The notes below the pieces were generated by a model. The model did no database searches, was not told the origin of the DNA, and saw nothing but the letters and a program-made list of their open reading frames with translations. From Jannaschia seohaensis (GTDB lineage: Bacteria; Pseudomonadota; Alphaproteobacteria; Rhodobacterales; Rhodobacteraceae): a stretch of DNA of 64,000 nt. A program made the position numbers and the translations under genes. The DNA lies in assembly GCF_900116765.1 (NCBI RefSeq), contig NZ_UETC01000002.1:1-64000 (forward strand). Direction: 5' to 3'. Below are positions 1-8,492 of this stretch, piece by piece; the first letter of the stretch is position 1; each line of letters starts with the position of its first letter.

Positions 1-80
1 TCGGGCTTCTCCCGCTTCCCAGCCATCTCCTGGTCCTCCAATACACAGGGCAAATCTACCCCAGTTGGTGGACCACTTCA
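1..80 (-). mobile_element. End of an IS3-family element with the first codons of orfA
   Basis: On the minus strand an ATG at base 26, preceded by AGGACCAGGAG as ribosome-binding site, opens MAGKREKP and runs off the window edge. Start and spacing resemble orfA of IS3-family (IS407-like) elements, which with OrfB makes the transposase. The terminal repeat probably lies at bases 61-80, directly beside IS6 debris. The identification rests on eight residues plus context, so it is tentative. Confidence 0.4.
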
Positions 81-91
81 GTGGGGGCACT

Positions 92-190
92 CCAGCCGTT
101 CCTCAACGACAGTGGAAATCGGATGTGCAGCATCACCGACAGACGCACAATCTCAGGGAACGTCTTGAAGTAACGGAACATTGAACGCTT
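92..190 (-). pseudogene. IS6-family transposase fragment
   Basis: The minus strand from base 181 reads MFRYFKTFPEIVRLSVML followed by HIRFPLSLRN. This matches the conserved N-terminal block of IS6/IS26-type DDE transposases (FxxFPPEII..AV.LY.RF.LSLRDVE). The frame is cut at about base 92, just where the IS3-like end begins, so only some 30 residues remain and none of the catalytic DDE residues. It records an old insertion later cut by another element. Confidence 0.5.
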
Positions 191-340
191 GGTCATTGGG
201 CATGGGAAGAGCGCGGCCCCGCTTCAAGCCGACTTCCTCGGACACGACCGTCCAGCGGCTTCCAGCACAAGGAATAAGAGCCACGCCCGCGCCACGGATC
301 ATCGCCAAGGCGCAGTCGCAGCCCTTGCCTCCAACCACCT
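191..340 (-). pseudogene. Possible IS5-family transposase fragment
   Basis: The minus-strand frame ending at 153 reads VGGKGCDCALAMIRGAGVAL followed by IP and a basic stretch. This resembles the GDKGYDs..l...l...g...viPpRsNR segment around the second Asp of IS5-family transposases. The motif Asp/Tyr positions are degraded (GGKGCD instead of GDKGYD) and the frame then slides into unrelated sequence. It sits head-to-tail with the IS6 fragment. It may be chance similarity. Confidence 0.3.
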
Positions 341-371
341 GGAGCGGCCGGAGACTTCTTTTCGAGACGTC

Positions 372-800
372 TCAGGCGACCTTCACCAACTCCACGTCGA
401 AGGTCAGGTCATGGCCCGCCAGCGGGTGGTTGGCATCGAGAACGACATGGTCCTCGGTTACCTCGGCCACTGTCACTGGCATGGTCTGGCCATCTTGGGT
501 CTGCACCTGCAGCTGCGTGCCCAGATCGAGCGGGATGTGATCTGGAACCGCCTCGCGCGGAACCTGTTGCGTCGCGTCATCGCGGCGCGCGCCGTAGGCA
601 TCGGCGGCGGGGATCGTCACGGTCTTGCTGTCGCCCTCGGCCATGCCGTCAACGGCTGCCTCGAGGCCGGGAATGATCTGACCCGCGCCCATCTTGAACG
701 TCAGAGGATCACGCCCCTTGGAGGAGTCGAATGTGGTGCCATCGGCCAGGGTGCCTGTGTAATGCAATGATACGGTGGATCCGGCTGTTGCCTGGGTCAT
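372..800 (-). CDS. FKBP-type peptidyl-prolyl cis-trans isomerase, SlyD-like
   Basis: A 142-residue cytosolic FKBP fold: residues 8-70 carry VSLHYTGTLADGTTFDSS and the GAGQIIPGLEAAVDGM segment typical of the isomerase active site. Residues 71-120 form the insert-in-flap chaperone domain found in SlyD-class enzymes, and a conserved LAGHDLTFDVELVKV strand closes the fold. The His/Cys-rich nickel-binding tail of E. coli SlyD is absent. The ATG at 800 is preferred over an upstream in-frame start at 839 because the FKBP alignment begins right after it. Expected roles are proline isomerisation and folding help. It is a single gene with mobile debris on both sides, and appears intact. Confidence 0.9.
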   Translation of the reverse strand: MTQATAGSTVSLHYTGTLADGTTFDSSKGRDPLTFKMGAGQIIPGLEAAVDGMAEGDSKTVTIPAADAYGARRDDATQQVPREAVPDHIPLDLGTQLQVQTQDGQTMPVTVAEVTEDHVVLDANHPLAGHDLTFDVELVKVA

Positions 801-1101
801 GGGATATACCTGATGTCGGGAAGGTGGGTTCTGCGGCAAAGCTGTGTTCGCCGCGGCTCTGCCGCTATCTAGCCCAACCGGCCCGAAAATGAAACCTCTC
901 CAGCGCGAATGGTCGCGGACTGTACGTCGCGCAAGGATCCAGGGGCCGGCTGACAGCTTGGCTTAAGACAAGGAAAACGACTGGGATCACGACCTGCATC
1001 ACATATTCGCATGGAATTTGATGGTGTGACCCGGCCGCCGACGGCATCTGATGTGCCAAGGTGGGTCAGCTGCGATCCAAGGGGAGGACGGTCAGGTCGG
1101 A

Positions 1102-1299
1102 ATGACCACGGTCGGGCTCGATCTGGCGAAGAATGTGTTCCAGCGGCATGGGGCGGAGGCGTCCGGGCGGGCGGTGCGGCGTGGGCGGGTGCTTGAGGTG
1201 CTGGCGGGGCTTCCGCGCCGCACGGTGGCGATGGAGGCCTGCGACGGAACGGAGCGGGGAAGGCCAGCACCGAACGTGCTCTCGCACCTAAGCATATGA
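1102..1299 (+). pseudogene. IS110-family transposase, N-terminal fragment
   Basis: MTTVGLDLAKNVFQRHG is the DEDD-transposase start of the IS110 family, with the first catalytic Asp in GLDLAKN. The match continues to VAMEAC near base 1240 and then turns into unrelated sequence, so more than 80% of the expected ~340 residues are missing. The upstream stretch GACGGCATC..GATGTGCCAAG also occurs upstream of the fuller IS110 copy at 10.8-11.8 kb, which suggests the same IS subgroup. Confidence 0.7.
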
Positions 1300-1522
1300 T
1301 TTTTTTTATCGATAGTGTTCCAGATGGTAAGACGGCTCTGCGGCGACTGGCAATGAAACGGTCGAAGCGATCCCTTCGGATCTCCGCGGAACTCAGCGAC
1401 CCCATCGGCGGTGGCGCTGTGCACTTGGCATTCCTTCGTGCGCACCGAGGCGGTGCGCCGAAGCTCTGGTGGAAAAAGACATGGGCGTGCGAACGCGCGC
1501 AGGGACGAGCTTCCTTGAAATG

Positions 1523-2008
1523 TCATTGCTCCTCGTGATCTCCTTCCTTCGCTCGCGCTGCTTCGAATGCGATGAGCAAAGATGAAAGATAGGCGAGGGT
1601 ATCGCGGGTCGCGCCTTGAAGGTCTTCGGCTGCGCGGCGCGTCACGGCAAGGCGACCGTCGACTTCCTTGGTAACCCACCCTCTGTCTTGCAGAAGATTC
1701 ACCTTTCTCCGAACGGTCTCTCTCGGAATACCCGAAAAGTCAGCCACCGACTGTAGATTGATCGGAACCTGATTGCCGTTCCTGCGGTCCGCGTCGGTCA
1801 ACCTTCCAAGCTCGGTGAGCGCAGATGTCCATCGCTCGGGCGGCGTTCTGCTGCCGATAATGGCGAGGACCAGGACGAGGTCGAGGTCGCCGTCGAACCG
1901 GGTTCGGAGTTGTACGAGCAGGCGGGTGAAGCCATCCAGGTGAACGGGCCAGACAGTCTGGAAGTTCTGCCTGACAAAAGCTGCCTGCATGTTGTCTCGC
2001 GTTGGCAT
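1523..2008 (-). CDS. Winged-helix transcriptional regulator
   Basis: A 161-residue protein with a recognisable winged helix at residues 85-112: LQSVADFSGIPRETVRRKVN, then LLQDRGWV, as in Crp-type or MarR-like DNA-binding domains. The first 75 residues are predicted helical with no nucleotide-binding motif that I can see, so it is not a full Crp/Fnr protein. It is transcribed divergently from the porin operon across about 200 bases that hold an inverted repeat, the usual arrangement of a local regulator. Ligand unknown. Intact, with the ATG at 2008 the first in frame. Confidence 0.75.
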   Translation of the reverse strand: MPTRDNMQAAFVRQNFQTVWPVHLDGFTRLLVQLRTRFDGDLDLVLVLAIIGSRTPPERWTSALTELGRLTDADRRNGNQVPINLQSVADFSGIPRETVRRKVNLLQDRGWVTKEVDGRLAVTRRAAEDLQGATRDTLAYLSSLLIAFEAARAKEGDHEEQ

Positions 2009-2047
2009 GGCTCTTCCTCTGGTGGCCGCCCATTTTGGGTTAGAAAT

Positions 2048-2070
2048 GGCTTTCCCTGCAAGCGAAAGCC
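2048..2070. promoter_or_regulatory. Inverted repeat, candidate operator
   Basis: GGCTTTC (2048-2054) and GAAAGCC (2064-2070) form a perfect 7-base inverted repeat with a 9-base centre, flanked by TTAG and CTAA. It lies between the divergent regulator (start 2008) and porin gene (start 2208), a natural place for the regulator to bind. No strong sigma-70 boxes are obvious. Confidence 0.4.
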
Positions 2071-2207
2071 GCTAACACTGCAGATGACATTATTGTTGAA
2101 AGAATCTTTTGGAAGGATCCGTGGCGTTCCTTTTTTCATTTCTGGCACCTCTGGTTAGACGGAGTGCGCCGGACGGGAGGCGACGTTCCGTCCCGGCCCG
2201 TCTCGTG

Positions 2208-3635
2208 ATGCCTCTCTCAAGACCGATCATTGGGATCGCTCTCGTTGGGGGCCTGTCGACGCTGCCCGCGATAGCGCAGGATCGAGACCCGATGTTGTTC
2301 TACGACCAAAGCGGTCTGACCATACGCGGACACCTGCAGTTCGGGCTGAACGCCGTGGCCGAGCGCAATCTGTTCTGGGATCTTGCCGGGACCACTGCGC
2401 CGGGCAGCGGCTTCGATCCCGATACGAACTGGCTGGAGGGTTACGTCAAACCCGGCGTCAGCTTCGAGTATCAACTCGACACAGGCGCCATAGTATATGG
2501 CAAACTCTCGGCGGTTTCGTCCTACACGTGGGGGACGGACGCTTTCGATACCGGCGACACCGGTGCGACCACGCTTGAGGAAGCCTACCTGGCCCTCCGC
2601 GGGGATCTTCCTTCCGGTCTCTCGTATGACCTTTCGTTGGGAGCGCGAGAGTTGACGCTGGGCACCGGCATGCTGATCGCCAACGGCGCGACAAGCGGGT
2701 TCGAGCGCGGCGCGCTGAAATTCGGGCCCCGCAAGGCGTGGGAGATGGCCGCGATCGGGCGGCTTTCCTTCGGCAGTGTAACAGGGACCGCGTTCTACCT
2801 GGACCCGAACGAGCTGCCGTCCACCAACGGCGACAACGAACTGGCAGGGGTCGATCTGCGCTACGATGACCCGCGGGGCGGGTATCTGGGTGCAACTTAC
2901 GTGGATGTGCTCAATTCGGAGTCGTCCTACCCGCAGGCGGCGCCGGGCGGCCTGGGAGCCCCGACGGTGACGCCCGGCGCGCGGGAGGGGACGCGAACCC
3001 TCGGCCTCTATGGCAAGACCAATCCCTTCGAGGGTGCGCTGGCGAATTGGTCCTTCACGGGTGAGGTCGCGCTCCAGCGGAACGACCGGATCGACCTGGA
3101 GGCTTGGGGCGGGCGGGTCACCGCCGGCTACACCTTTGCAGATTTGCCGTGGTCGCCGAACGTGACGTTGGGCTACCAGACCTTTTCTGGCGACGACCCG
3201 GACACGGCGACGCTGGAGCGCTTCGACCCGCTCTACTACCAGGGCAGCCCGAGCGCCTGGGCCACCGGGTCGAAATCGGCCTCGACTTTCATCAATTCGA
3301 ACGTGAACGCGCTGTCGCTGGCGGTGCGGGTCAAGCCCACGCAAAAGGACACCTGGACGTTGCGTTACGCGCATATCCGCGCGAACGAGTTGAACAGCCC
3401 CGTGCAGTTCGGCCAGGCGACCCGCGTCGACGTGAACGGCAACGTCGTGTCCGGTGTCGACGATGCGCATTTGGCCGACGACCTGTTCCTCGAATACAGC
3501 CGCATCATCAACCGCAATACCTTCCTGACTGCAGGCGTCTCGGTCTCCTTCCCCGGAGCCGCGATCGACAATGTCGTCGGGACAAGTGCAGAGCCGTGGA
3601 CCGGAGGCTTCGTCAATGTCGTCGTCAATTTCTAA
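2208..3635 (+). CDS. Outer-membrane beta-barrel porin, alginate-export (AlgE-like) type
   Basis: A 475-residue protein with a signal peptide (MPLSRPIIGIALVGG, cleavage after ..PAIAQ) and a body of alternating beta strands rich in aromatic and Asp/Gly turns. It ends in VNVVVNF, a C-terminal Phe as required by the Bam assembly machinery. Strand pattern and the GHLQFGLNAVAERNLFWD start resemble AlgE-like porins, though the substrate cannot be told. The ATG at 2208 fits the signal peptide; an upstream in-frame start at 2109 would add a non-signal leader. The next gene starts inside its last codons, so this is the head of an operon with the hydrolase and the MscS channel. Confidence 0.75.
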   Translation: MPLSRPIIGIALVGGLSTLPAIAQDRDPMLFYDQSGLTIRGHLQFGLNAVAERNLFWDLAGTTAPGSGFDPDTNWLEGYVKPGVSFEYQLDTGAIVYGKLSAVSSYTWGTDAFDTGDTGATTLEEAYLALRGDLPSGLSYDLSLGARELTLGTGMLIANGATSGFERGALKFGPRKAWEMAAIGRLSFGSVTGTAFYLDPNELPSTNGDNELAGVDLRYDDPRGGYLGATYVDVLNSESSYPQAAPGGLGAPTVTPGAREGTRTLGLYGKTNPFEGALANWSFTGEVALQRNDRIDLEAWGGRVTAGYTFADLPWSPNVTLGYQTFSGDDPDTATLERFDPLYYQGSPSAWATGSKSASTFINSNVNALSLAVRVKPTQKDTWTLRYAHIRANELNSPVQFGQATRVDVNGNVVSGVDDAHLADDLFLEYSRIINRNTFLTAGVSVSFPGAAIDNVVGTSAEPWTGGFVNVVVNF

Positions 3636-4959
3636 ACTGATCACCTTGGCCGCTGGGGTCGCCATGACGCTGGCGTTCTCGTCCGGCGCGGAGGCGCAAT
3701 CCGCGCCGCTGTCGGCACAGGATTCCGATCCCCGTGTCATGGGCTGGATGCAGGGCTTTCCGCCGCCCGAAGACAAGCTGATTTCCCAACCGGATTCGAA
3801 CTATTTCAGCTTTCCCAAGCTGCGCTGGTCGGTTTGCCATCTGCGGGAATTCCTGCCGACCGAGGAGATCAGCCGCGGGCTGGGTGCGCCGATGCCCCTG
3901 GCCTATCCTTCGCCGTCGGAATTCGCCGAGATGGCCCGCGGGATCGACGCGCTGACCTTCATGCCAATGAACGCCGATACACCGATGACATGGGAGGAGT
4001 CGCTCTTCGCCAACTACACCGACGGCATGCTGATCATGCACCGCGGGCAGGTCGTCTATGAACGCTACTTCGGCTGTCTCGAGGAAGACGGCAAGCACGC
4101 CATCATGTCGATGACCAAATCGATCACCGGCCTTCTGGGCGAGATCCTCGTGGCCGAGGGCGTGCTGGACGACACGCTGCTCGTCCGCGACGTCATCCCC
4201 GAAATAGGCGACAGTGCCTTTGCCACGGCGACGGTGCGTGAGGTCATGGATATGACTACGGGCGTCCAGTATTCCGAAGACTACTCCGATCCGAACGCCG
4301 ACATCTGGCTTTATTCCCGCGCTGCGAGCCCGCTACCCAAGCCGGCGGATTACGACGGCCCGAACGGGTACTGGGAATACCTCCAGCAGGTGCCGCCCGA
4401 GGGCGAGCACGGCGAGGCCTTCCACTACAAGACGATCAATTCGGACATGCTGGGCTGGATCATCAGCCGTGTGACCGGCAAGGCGGTCACGACGCTTGCA
4501 TCCGAGAGGCTCTGGCGGCCGATGGGCGCCGAGCAGGACGCCTATCAGACCGTGGACGGCAAGGGCGTGCCCTTCGCGGGCGGCGGCGTGACGGCGGGGC
4601 TTCGGGATCTCGGACGCCTCGGTCAGTTGATGCTGGACGGCGGCGTGGCCGCGGACGGCGCGCGGCTGTTTCCGGCCGAGGTGGTCGAGACCATTGCCGC
4701 GGGCGGCGACCAGTCCAAATTCGCAGGGTTCTCGACGATCCCCGAGGGCAGCTATACCAGTCAGTGGTGGGTGTTCCACAACGATCACGGCGCCTTCGCC
4801 GCGCGCGGCGTGCATGGCCAGACAATCTATGTCGACCCGACCGCCGAGATGGTACTCGTGCGCGTTGCGTCCTACCCCCGTGCCCAGAACGGCTTCATCG
4901 ATCCGACGTCGTTGCCGGCCTATCAGGCCGTTGCAGAGTTCCTGATGTCGCGAGACTGA
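3616..4959 (+). CDS. Secreted serine hydrolase of the class C beta-lactamase fold (NylB/EstB-like)
   Basis: A 447-residue precursor with signal peptide (cleavage near ..GAEAQ). The S-x-x-K nucleophile motif is S165-M-T-K168 in AIMSMTKSITG. The FHYKTINSDMLGWII block matches the tyrosine region of 6-aminohexanoate-dimer hydrolase/EstB-type enzymes, and HGQTIYVDP provides the third active-site loop. These enzymes cleave amides or esters by serine acylation; the substrate here is unknown. Its ATG lies 20 bases upstream of the porin stop, and its own TGA overlaps the next ATG, so translation is probably coupled. Together with the porin it may process a compound brought through the outer membrane. 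Confidence 0.8.
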   Translation: MSSSISKLITLAAGVAMTLAFSSGAEAQSAPLSAQDSDPRVMGWMQGFPPPEDKLISQPDSNYFSFPKLRWSVCHLREFLPTEEISRGLGAPMPLAYPSPSEFAEMARGIDALTFMPMNADTPMTWEESLFANYTDGMLIMHRGQVVYERYFGCLEEDGKHAIMSMTKSITGLLGEILVAEGVLDDTLLVRDVIPEIGDSAFATATVREVMDMTTGVQYSEDYSDPNADIWLYSRAASPLPKPADYDGPNGYWEYLQQVPPEGEHGEAFHYKTINSDMLGWIISRVTGKAVTTLASERLWRPMGAEQDAYQTVDGKGVPFAGGGVTAGLRDLGRLGQLMLDGGVAADGARLFPAEVVETIAAGGDQSKFAGFSTIPEGSYTSQWWVFHNDHGAFAARGVHGQTIYVDPTAEMVLVRVASYPRAQNGFIDPTSLPAYQAVAEFLMSRD

Positions 4960-6302
4960 TGGCCACCGGGACGATCCAACGCCGCGCGCGTCGGCGTCCG
5001 TCGGCACGGCGCATGGCGGGATTTGTCGCGAGCCTGTGGCTTCTGGTGATCGCCGTTCTGGGCCTAGCCGGCTCGGCCTCTGCGCAAGAGGCCGGGTCGG
5101 AACGGGCCGGCGCCATCGAGGCGGACGCACCGGTCGACCCGGCCATCTCTACCGACGAATTGGCCTACAGGCTGATCCCGCTCACGAAGGACGAGCTCGA
5201 CCCTCTCGCGGATGCATGGCTGGAGATCGTCCGGTCCGCGACGCGGGACATCGCAGAGCAGCAGGTCAGACTGCTCAACGACCCCTCAACCGCCACGGAC
5301 GAGGCCTACCGAGCCCTCGCTCGGACGGTCGAGGCGCGTGCCGCGCTGTTCGAGCGTTTCTCCATGGTCGTGGAAGCGCTCGAAAGCAAGGGCGGCGATC
5401 CAGAGCACGTTGCGGAGCTGCGCGCCTATCGGGACTCCGTCCTGTTCAGTGAAACGATCCTCGCCAGCCCCAAGGCCATCGCGATCGCCTTCATCTCGTG
5501 GCTGACGAGACCGGATGGCGGCCTGGCGGTCGCCTTGGATATCGGCATCGTCATTCTGGCCTTTCTCGCGCTGCTCTTCGTGTCCAGCCTCGCGCGCGGC
5601 GCAGCCAGACGCTGGATCGGACGCGTGCCCAAGATCTCCAAGTTGCTGGAGGCGTTTTTGGTCGCGACGGTATTCTGGCTTGTCATCGCGTTGGGGCTTC
5701 TCTTCGTTCTGGCCGCACTGGGCGTCAACGTCACGCCGCTCTTTGCCATGATTGGCGGCGCGTCTTTCATCCTGGCTTTCGCGCTGCAGGACACATTGGG
5801 CAATCTCGCCAGCGGGCTGATGATTATGATCAACCGCCCGTTCGACGAAGGAGACTATGTTCTGGTCGGCGGTGTCGGCGGCACCGTGAAATCGGTCAAC
5901 ATCGTCGCGACAACGATCACGACGCCCGACAACCAGCTGATCGTGATCCCGAACAAGAACGTCTGGGGAAACGTCATCACGAACGTCACCGCTAGCGAGA
6001 CGCGCCGCGTGGACCTAGTGTTCGGCATTTCCTACGAAGACTCGATCCCCGATGCGCTGCGCGTGATCGAAGAGAGCGTGAAGGCGCATCCGCTCGTCCT
6101 GCGCGATCCCGAACCGACCATTCGTGTTCACGAGCTGGCGGCGAGTTCGGTCAACTTTATCTGCCGTCCGTGGACGAAAACCTCGGATTACTGGACCGTC
6201 TACTGGGATCTGACGCATCACATGAAAGAGGCGCTGACAGAGGCCGGCCTTTCAATTCCCTACCCTCAGCAGGACGTGCACATCAGGACCGGGGGCACAT
6301 GA
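4959..6302 (+). CDS. Mechanosensitive ion channel, MscS family
   Basis: A 447-residue protein: signal-like N terminus (..VLGLAGSASAQ), a periplasmic helical region to about residue 170, two to three membrane segments, then the MscS pore and beta domain. The pore helix reads FILAFALQDTLGNLASGLMI, followed by RPFDEGDYV and VIPNKNVWGNVITN, the usual MscS signatures. It releases osmolytes when membrane tension rises. It starts in the TGATG overlap with the hydrolase stop. An inner start at MAGFVAS (about residue 18) is also possible. Confidence 0.9.
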   Translation: MATGTIQRRARRRPSARRMAGFVASLWLLVIAVLGLAGSASAQEAGSERAGAIEADAPVDPAISTDELAYRLIPLTKDELDPLADAWLEIVRSATRDIAEQQVRLLNDPSTATDEAYRALARTVEARAALFERFSMVVEALESKGGDPEHVAELRAYRDSVLFSETILASPKAIAIAFISWLTRPDGGLAVALDIGIVILAFLALLFVSSLARGAARRWIGRVPKISKLLEAFLVATVFWLVIALGLLFVLAALGVNVTPLFAMIGGASFILAFALQDTLGNLASGLMIMINRPFDEGDYVLVGGVGGTVKSVNIVATTITTPDNQLIVIPNKNVWGNVITNVTASETRRVDLVFGISYEDSIPDALRVIEESVKAHPLVLRDPEPTIRVHELAASSVNFICRPWTKTSDYWTVYWDLTHHMKEALTEAGLSIPYPQQDVHIRTGGT

Positions 6303-6375
6303 GTGTTTTCACGCGCGGACGTGCCGCGAAGCTCGACTATGCACGGGCCAATCCGTGTCGCACCGGGAACGCGCC

Positions 6376-6873
6376 ATGAGCGGCGGCTCGGCATCCGGCT
6401 GGCAGCGCATCGACAAGGCCGCCTTCGGCATCATCTACGGCGCGATTATGGTGCTGAGCATCCTGCTCGCGCAGGGCAGACACCCGGCGCCACCACTCGA
6501 GACGGCCGTTGTCTTATTCGGCTCCGTGCTGGCAATCACGCTGGCCAAGGCCTTCGCCGAGTTTCTGTCTCAGGCCCTAGACAAAAGGGTGCGCATGACG
6601 CGGGGAAGTTGGCGCGCCGCCTGGCAGCACAGCACGTCGACGCTAGCGGTCGCCAATGTGCCGACCGCGCTTTTTCTGGCCGCATGGCAGGGATGGATCG
6701 GGGCCGAGATCGCGTTGGTGTGGTCCCAGCTCCTATGCGTGATCCTGCTGGCGGGGCTTGGTGCGAGAGCGGGCTGGGTGCTGGACAGCCGCGTGATGCC
6801 GGCCATCCTTGGAGCCGTGTTCGCGGGCGGGATCGGCGTGCTGCTGGCGATTGTGAAACATGTGATCCACTGA
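6376..6873 (+). CDS. Hypothetical four-helix membrane protein
   Basis: A 165-residue protein of unknown family with about four hydrophobic segments (AFGIIYGAIMVLSILL; AVVLFGSVLAITLA; a middle pair near 95-130; a C-terminal AGGIGVLLAIVKHV). Hydrophilic loops are short and there is no catalytic motif. It follows the MscS gene by about 75 bases on the same strand and likely ends the operon. The ATG at 6376 is chosen over a GTG at 6355 because the latter adds only MSHRERA. No function is proposed. Confidence 0.6.
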   Translation: MSGGSASGWQRIDKAAFGIIYGAIMVLSILLAQGRHPAPPLETAVVLFGSVLAITLAKAFAEFLSQALDKRVRMTRGSWRAAWQHSTSTLAVANVPTALFLAAWQGWIGAEIALVWSQLLCVILLAGLGARAGWVLDSRVMPAILGAVFAGGIGVLLAIVKHVIH

Positions 6874-6885
6874 ACCGGGGCGCGG

Positions 6886-7260
6886 CTAGTCGCGCGGCGC
6901 AGGCCGCAGGCTCCATAGAATTCCGCCCTGTACAACGAGGCCCAAACGCGCGTCGGCGCGTTCGCTGGAATGCAGCAGCCGGCGCAGATCGTCGCCCACG
7001 GCCTCGTTGTAGACATGATTTAGGTGCCCCGCCGGACCCTCGTTGGGCAGATCGCTGAGATCGATGACCTCTACGCCTTCGAGGTCCGATACACCGTTCC
7101 CGGCCTCGCCCAAACGCGGGTAGCCATGCAGCTGCGCCGAAAGCGCCAACGGCCTGTCGCCGGACATGGCATCGACCGTGATGTTTTGCGCGACGGGGCG
7201 GAATCGCGGCAGAATGCGCTTGAAGATGCCAAGATCAATATCCGGGGTGTGGATCGGCAT
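6886..7260 (-). CDS. Hypothetical protein
   Basis: A 124-residue soluble protein convergent with the membrane-protein gene. I do not recognise its family. It has no signal peptide, no membrane segment and no Cys-based motif; the centre is acidic (EGVEVIDLSDLPNEGPAGH). The ATG at 7260 gives a sensible N terminus (MPIHTPDIDLGIFKRILPRF), whereas the longer frame to 7476 runs through the IS21 remnant. Because an IS21 end begins about 20 bases upstream, the original gene may have been longer or lost its promoter. Confidence 0.4.
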   Translation of the reverse strand: MPIHTPDIDLGIFKRILPRFRPVAQNITVDAMSGDRPLALSAQLHGYPRLGEAGNGVSDLEGVEVIDLSDLPNEGPAGHLNHVYNEAVGDDLRRLLHSSERADARLGLVVQGGILWSLRPAPRD

Positions 7261-7360
7261 GCAATTTTGCCCCTGGTAGCGGGGTGATCGGCATCCAGAA
7301 GTGCCCCCCTGACAGTTGCAGTCAGACGCTTCCTCAAAGGGATGAGGGAGCAGTCGGGGG

Positions 7361-7820
7361 ATGTTGGTCGTGGAGACGATAGCGAAGATCAGGCGTGCAC
7401 ATTTCGTAGAAGGCAAGTCGATCAAGCAGACCTGCCGCGAACTGCGGGTGTCACGGAACACGGTGCGCAAGATCATCCGCTCGGGCGCGACCTAGTTTAG
7501 CTATGATCGGACGACGCAACCTCTGCCCAAGATCTGCCCTTGGCGGTCGGAACTGTACGAGATATTGGCCTGGAATGCCCGACGGCCGAAGCGAGATCGC
7601 CTGAGACCCATCCGGATCTACGAGGGACTTCGCAATCGTGGCTGTGGCGGGGGGGTCGATGCCGTGCGGCGCTATGCGTCTAACTGGTCTAAGGCAACGC
7701 AGGACGCGTCGGCTAGCGCATATGTTCCGCTCGTTTTAGATTCGGGCGAGGCATACAAGTTCGACTAGAGCCATGAGATCGTGATCTTCGACGGCGTAAC
7801 AGGGACGGTCAAGGTTGCCC
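7361..7820 (+). pseudogene. istA: IS21-family transposase IstA, truncated and interrupted
   Basis: From ATG 7361 the frame reads MLVVETIAKIRRAHFVEGKS then IKQTCRELRVSRNTVRKIIR: the IstA helix-turn-helix. Two in-frame TAG codons (7493-7495 and 7766-7768) break the frame, yet the IstA match continues across both (FSYDRTTQPLPK; YVPLVLDSGEAYKFD; SHEIVIFDGV). Homology stops near 7820, where a phage gene begins on the other strand. The leader with GATCGGCATCCAGAAGTG (from ~7287) is probably the IS left end. IstB and the DDE core are gone. Confidence 0.75.
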
Positions 7821-8461
7821 ATCTCGTAGCTGGTGTACGCCTTGAACCGCGGCAGCCGGGGCTGGTCCACGATGCCAGTGGCGTTGTCGACGCTCAGCCC
7901 GTCGAAGAAGGTGCTGCCGTCGGCCGAGACCGCGAGGCGGAAGCGGTCGGAGCCGAAGAGCCCCACCAGCGCCTTGGTCACGAAGCCGGTCTGCAGCGTG
8001 AGGCCGAGATCGTCGCCCGCGGCCCCCTTGTTCATGGTGTAGAACAGATCGCCGGTGCCGCCCTCGGCCACGGTCTTCGCAGTCCAGAGCGCTGCGTTCA
8101 GCTTGGCCGAGAACGGGTTCGACGCATCGGCCGTGGTCCCGACCGCGAGGAGCGCCAGGTTTTGCAGCGCCGCGGGTGTGGTCCCGATCCAGCCCGCGCC
8201 CTCGTAGACAAGCAGCAGCCCCTCGTCCTCGAGCCATGCCCGCCAACCGGTCTGCGGCGGCAGACGTAGCCAGGCGCCATCTGTCCAGAGCGCGACGTTC
8301 AGGTCCCAGCCGGCCCAGTTTCCGGTGGCGCCGACGCGACGATGAAGCAGTCGACGTTGGCGAGGCGGCGGGGCGCGTCGTAAGGTTCCGGTTGAAGACC
8401 GACATAGGATCAGGCTCGTTGCCTGGCGTTTGCCAGCGGAACTGAAGGCGTGGCAGAACAC
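7818..8461 (-). pseudogene. DUF2793-type phage tail protein remnant, frameshifted
   Basis: The minus strand carries GATGNWAGWDLNVALWTDGA followed by WLRLPPQTGWRAWLEDEGLL, the hallmark of DUF2793 proteins found in tail modules of Rhodobacteraceae phages. The start is split over three frames: SVFNRNLTTRPAASP, then ANVDCFIVAS, then GATGNWAGW, so at least two small frameshifts occurred near 8330-8375. The C terminus (..PRFKAYTSYE) is cut at the IS21 junction. A dead piece of an old prophage; no other tail genes surround it. Confidence 0.6.
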
Positions 8462-8492
8462 GATCTCAAGCGCTGGGGGAACTCGCAGGAAA

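Noticed and set aside
1440-1458. Hairpin GCGCACCG AGG CGGTGCGC as a terminator
   Set aside because: The stem is perfect, but no T-run follows on either strand and no gene ends there.
2217-3776. A 519-residue leftward frame opposite the porin gene
   Set aside because: It is antisense to a clear signal-peptide/beta-barrel gene and has no domain of its own. The same holds for the long antisense frames over the second copper ATPase and the permease.
7818-8461. Part of a gene transfer agent cluster
   Set aside because: Only one broken tail-type gene is present; no capsid, portal or terminase genes lie nearby.
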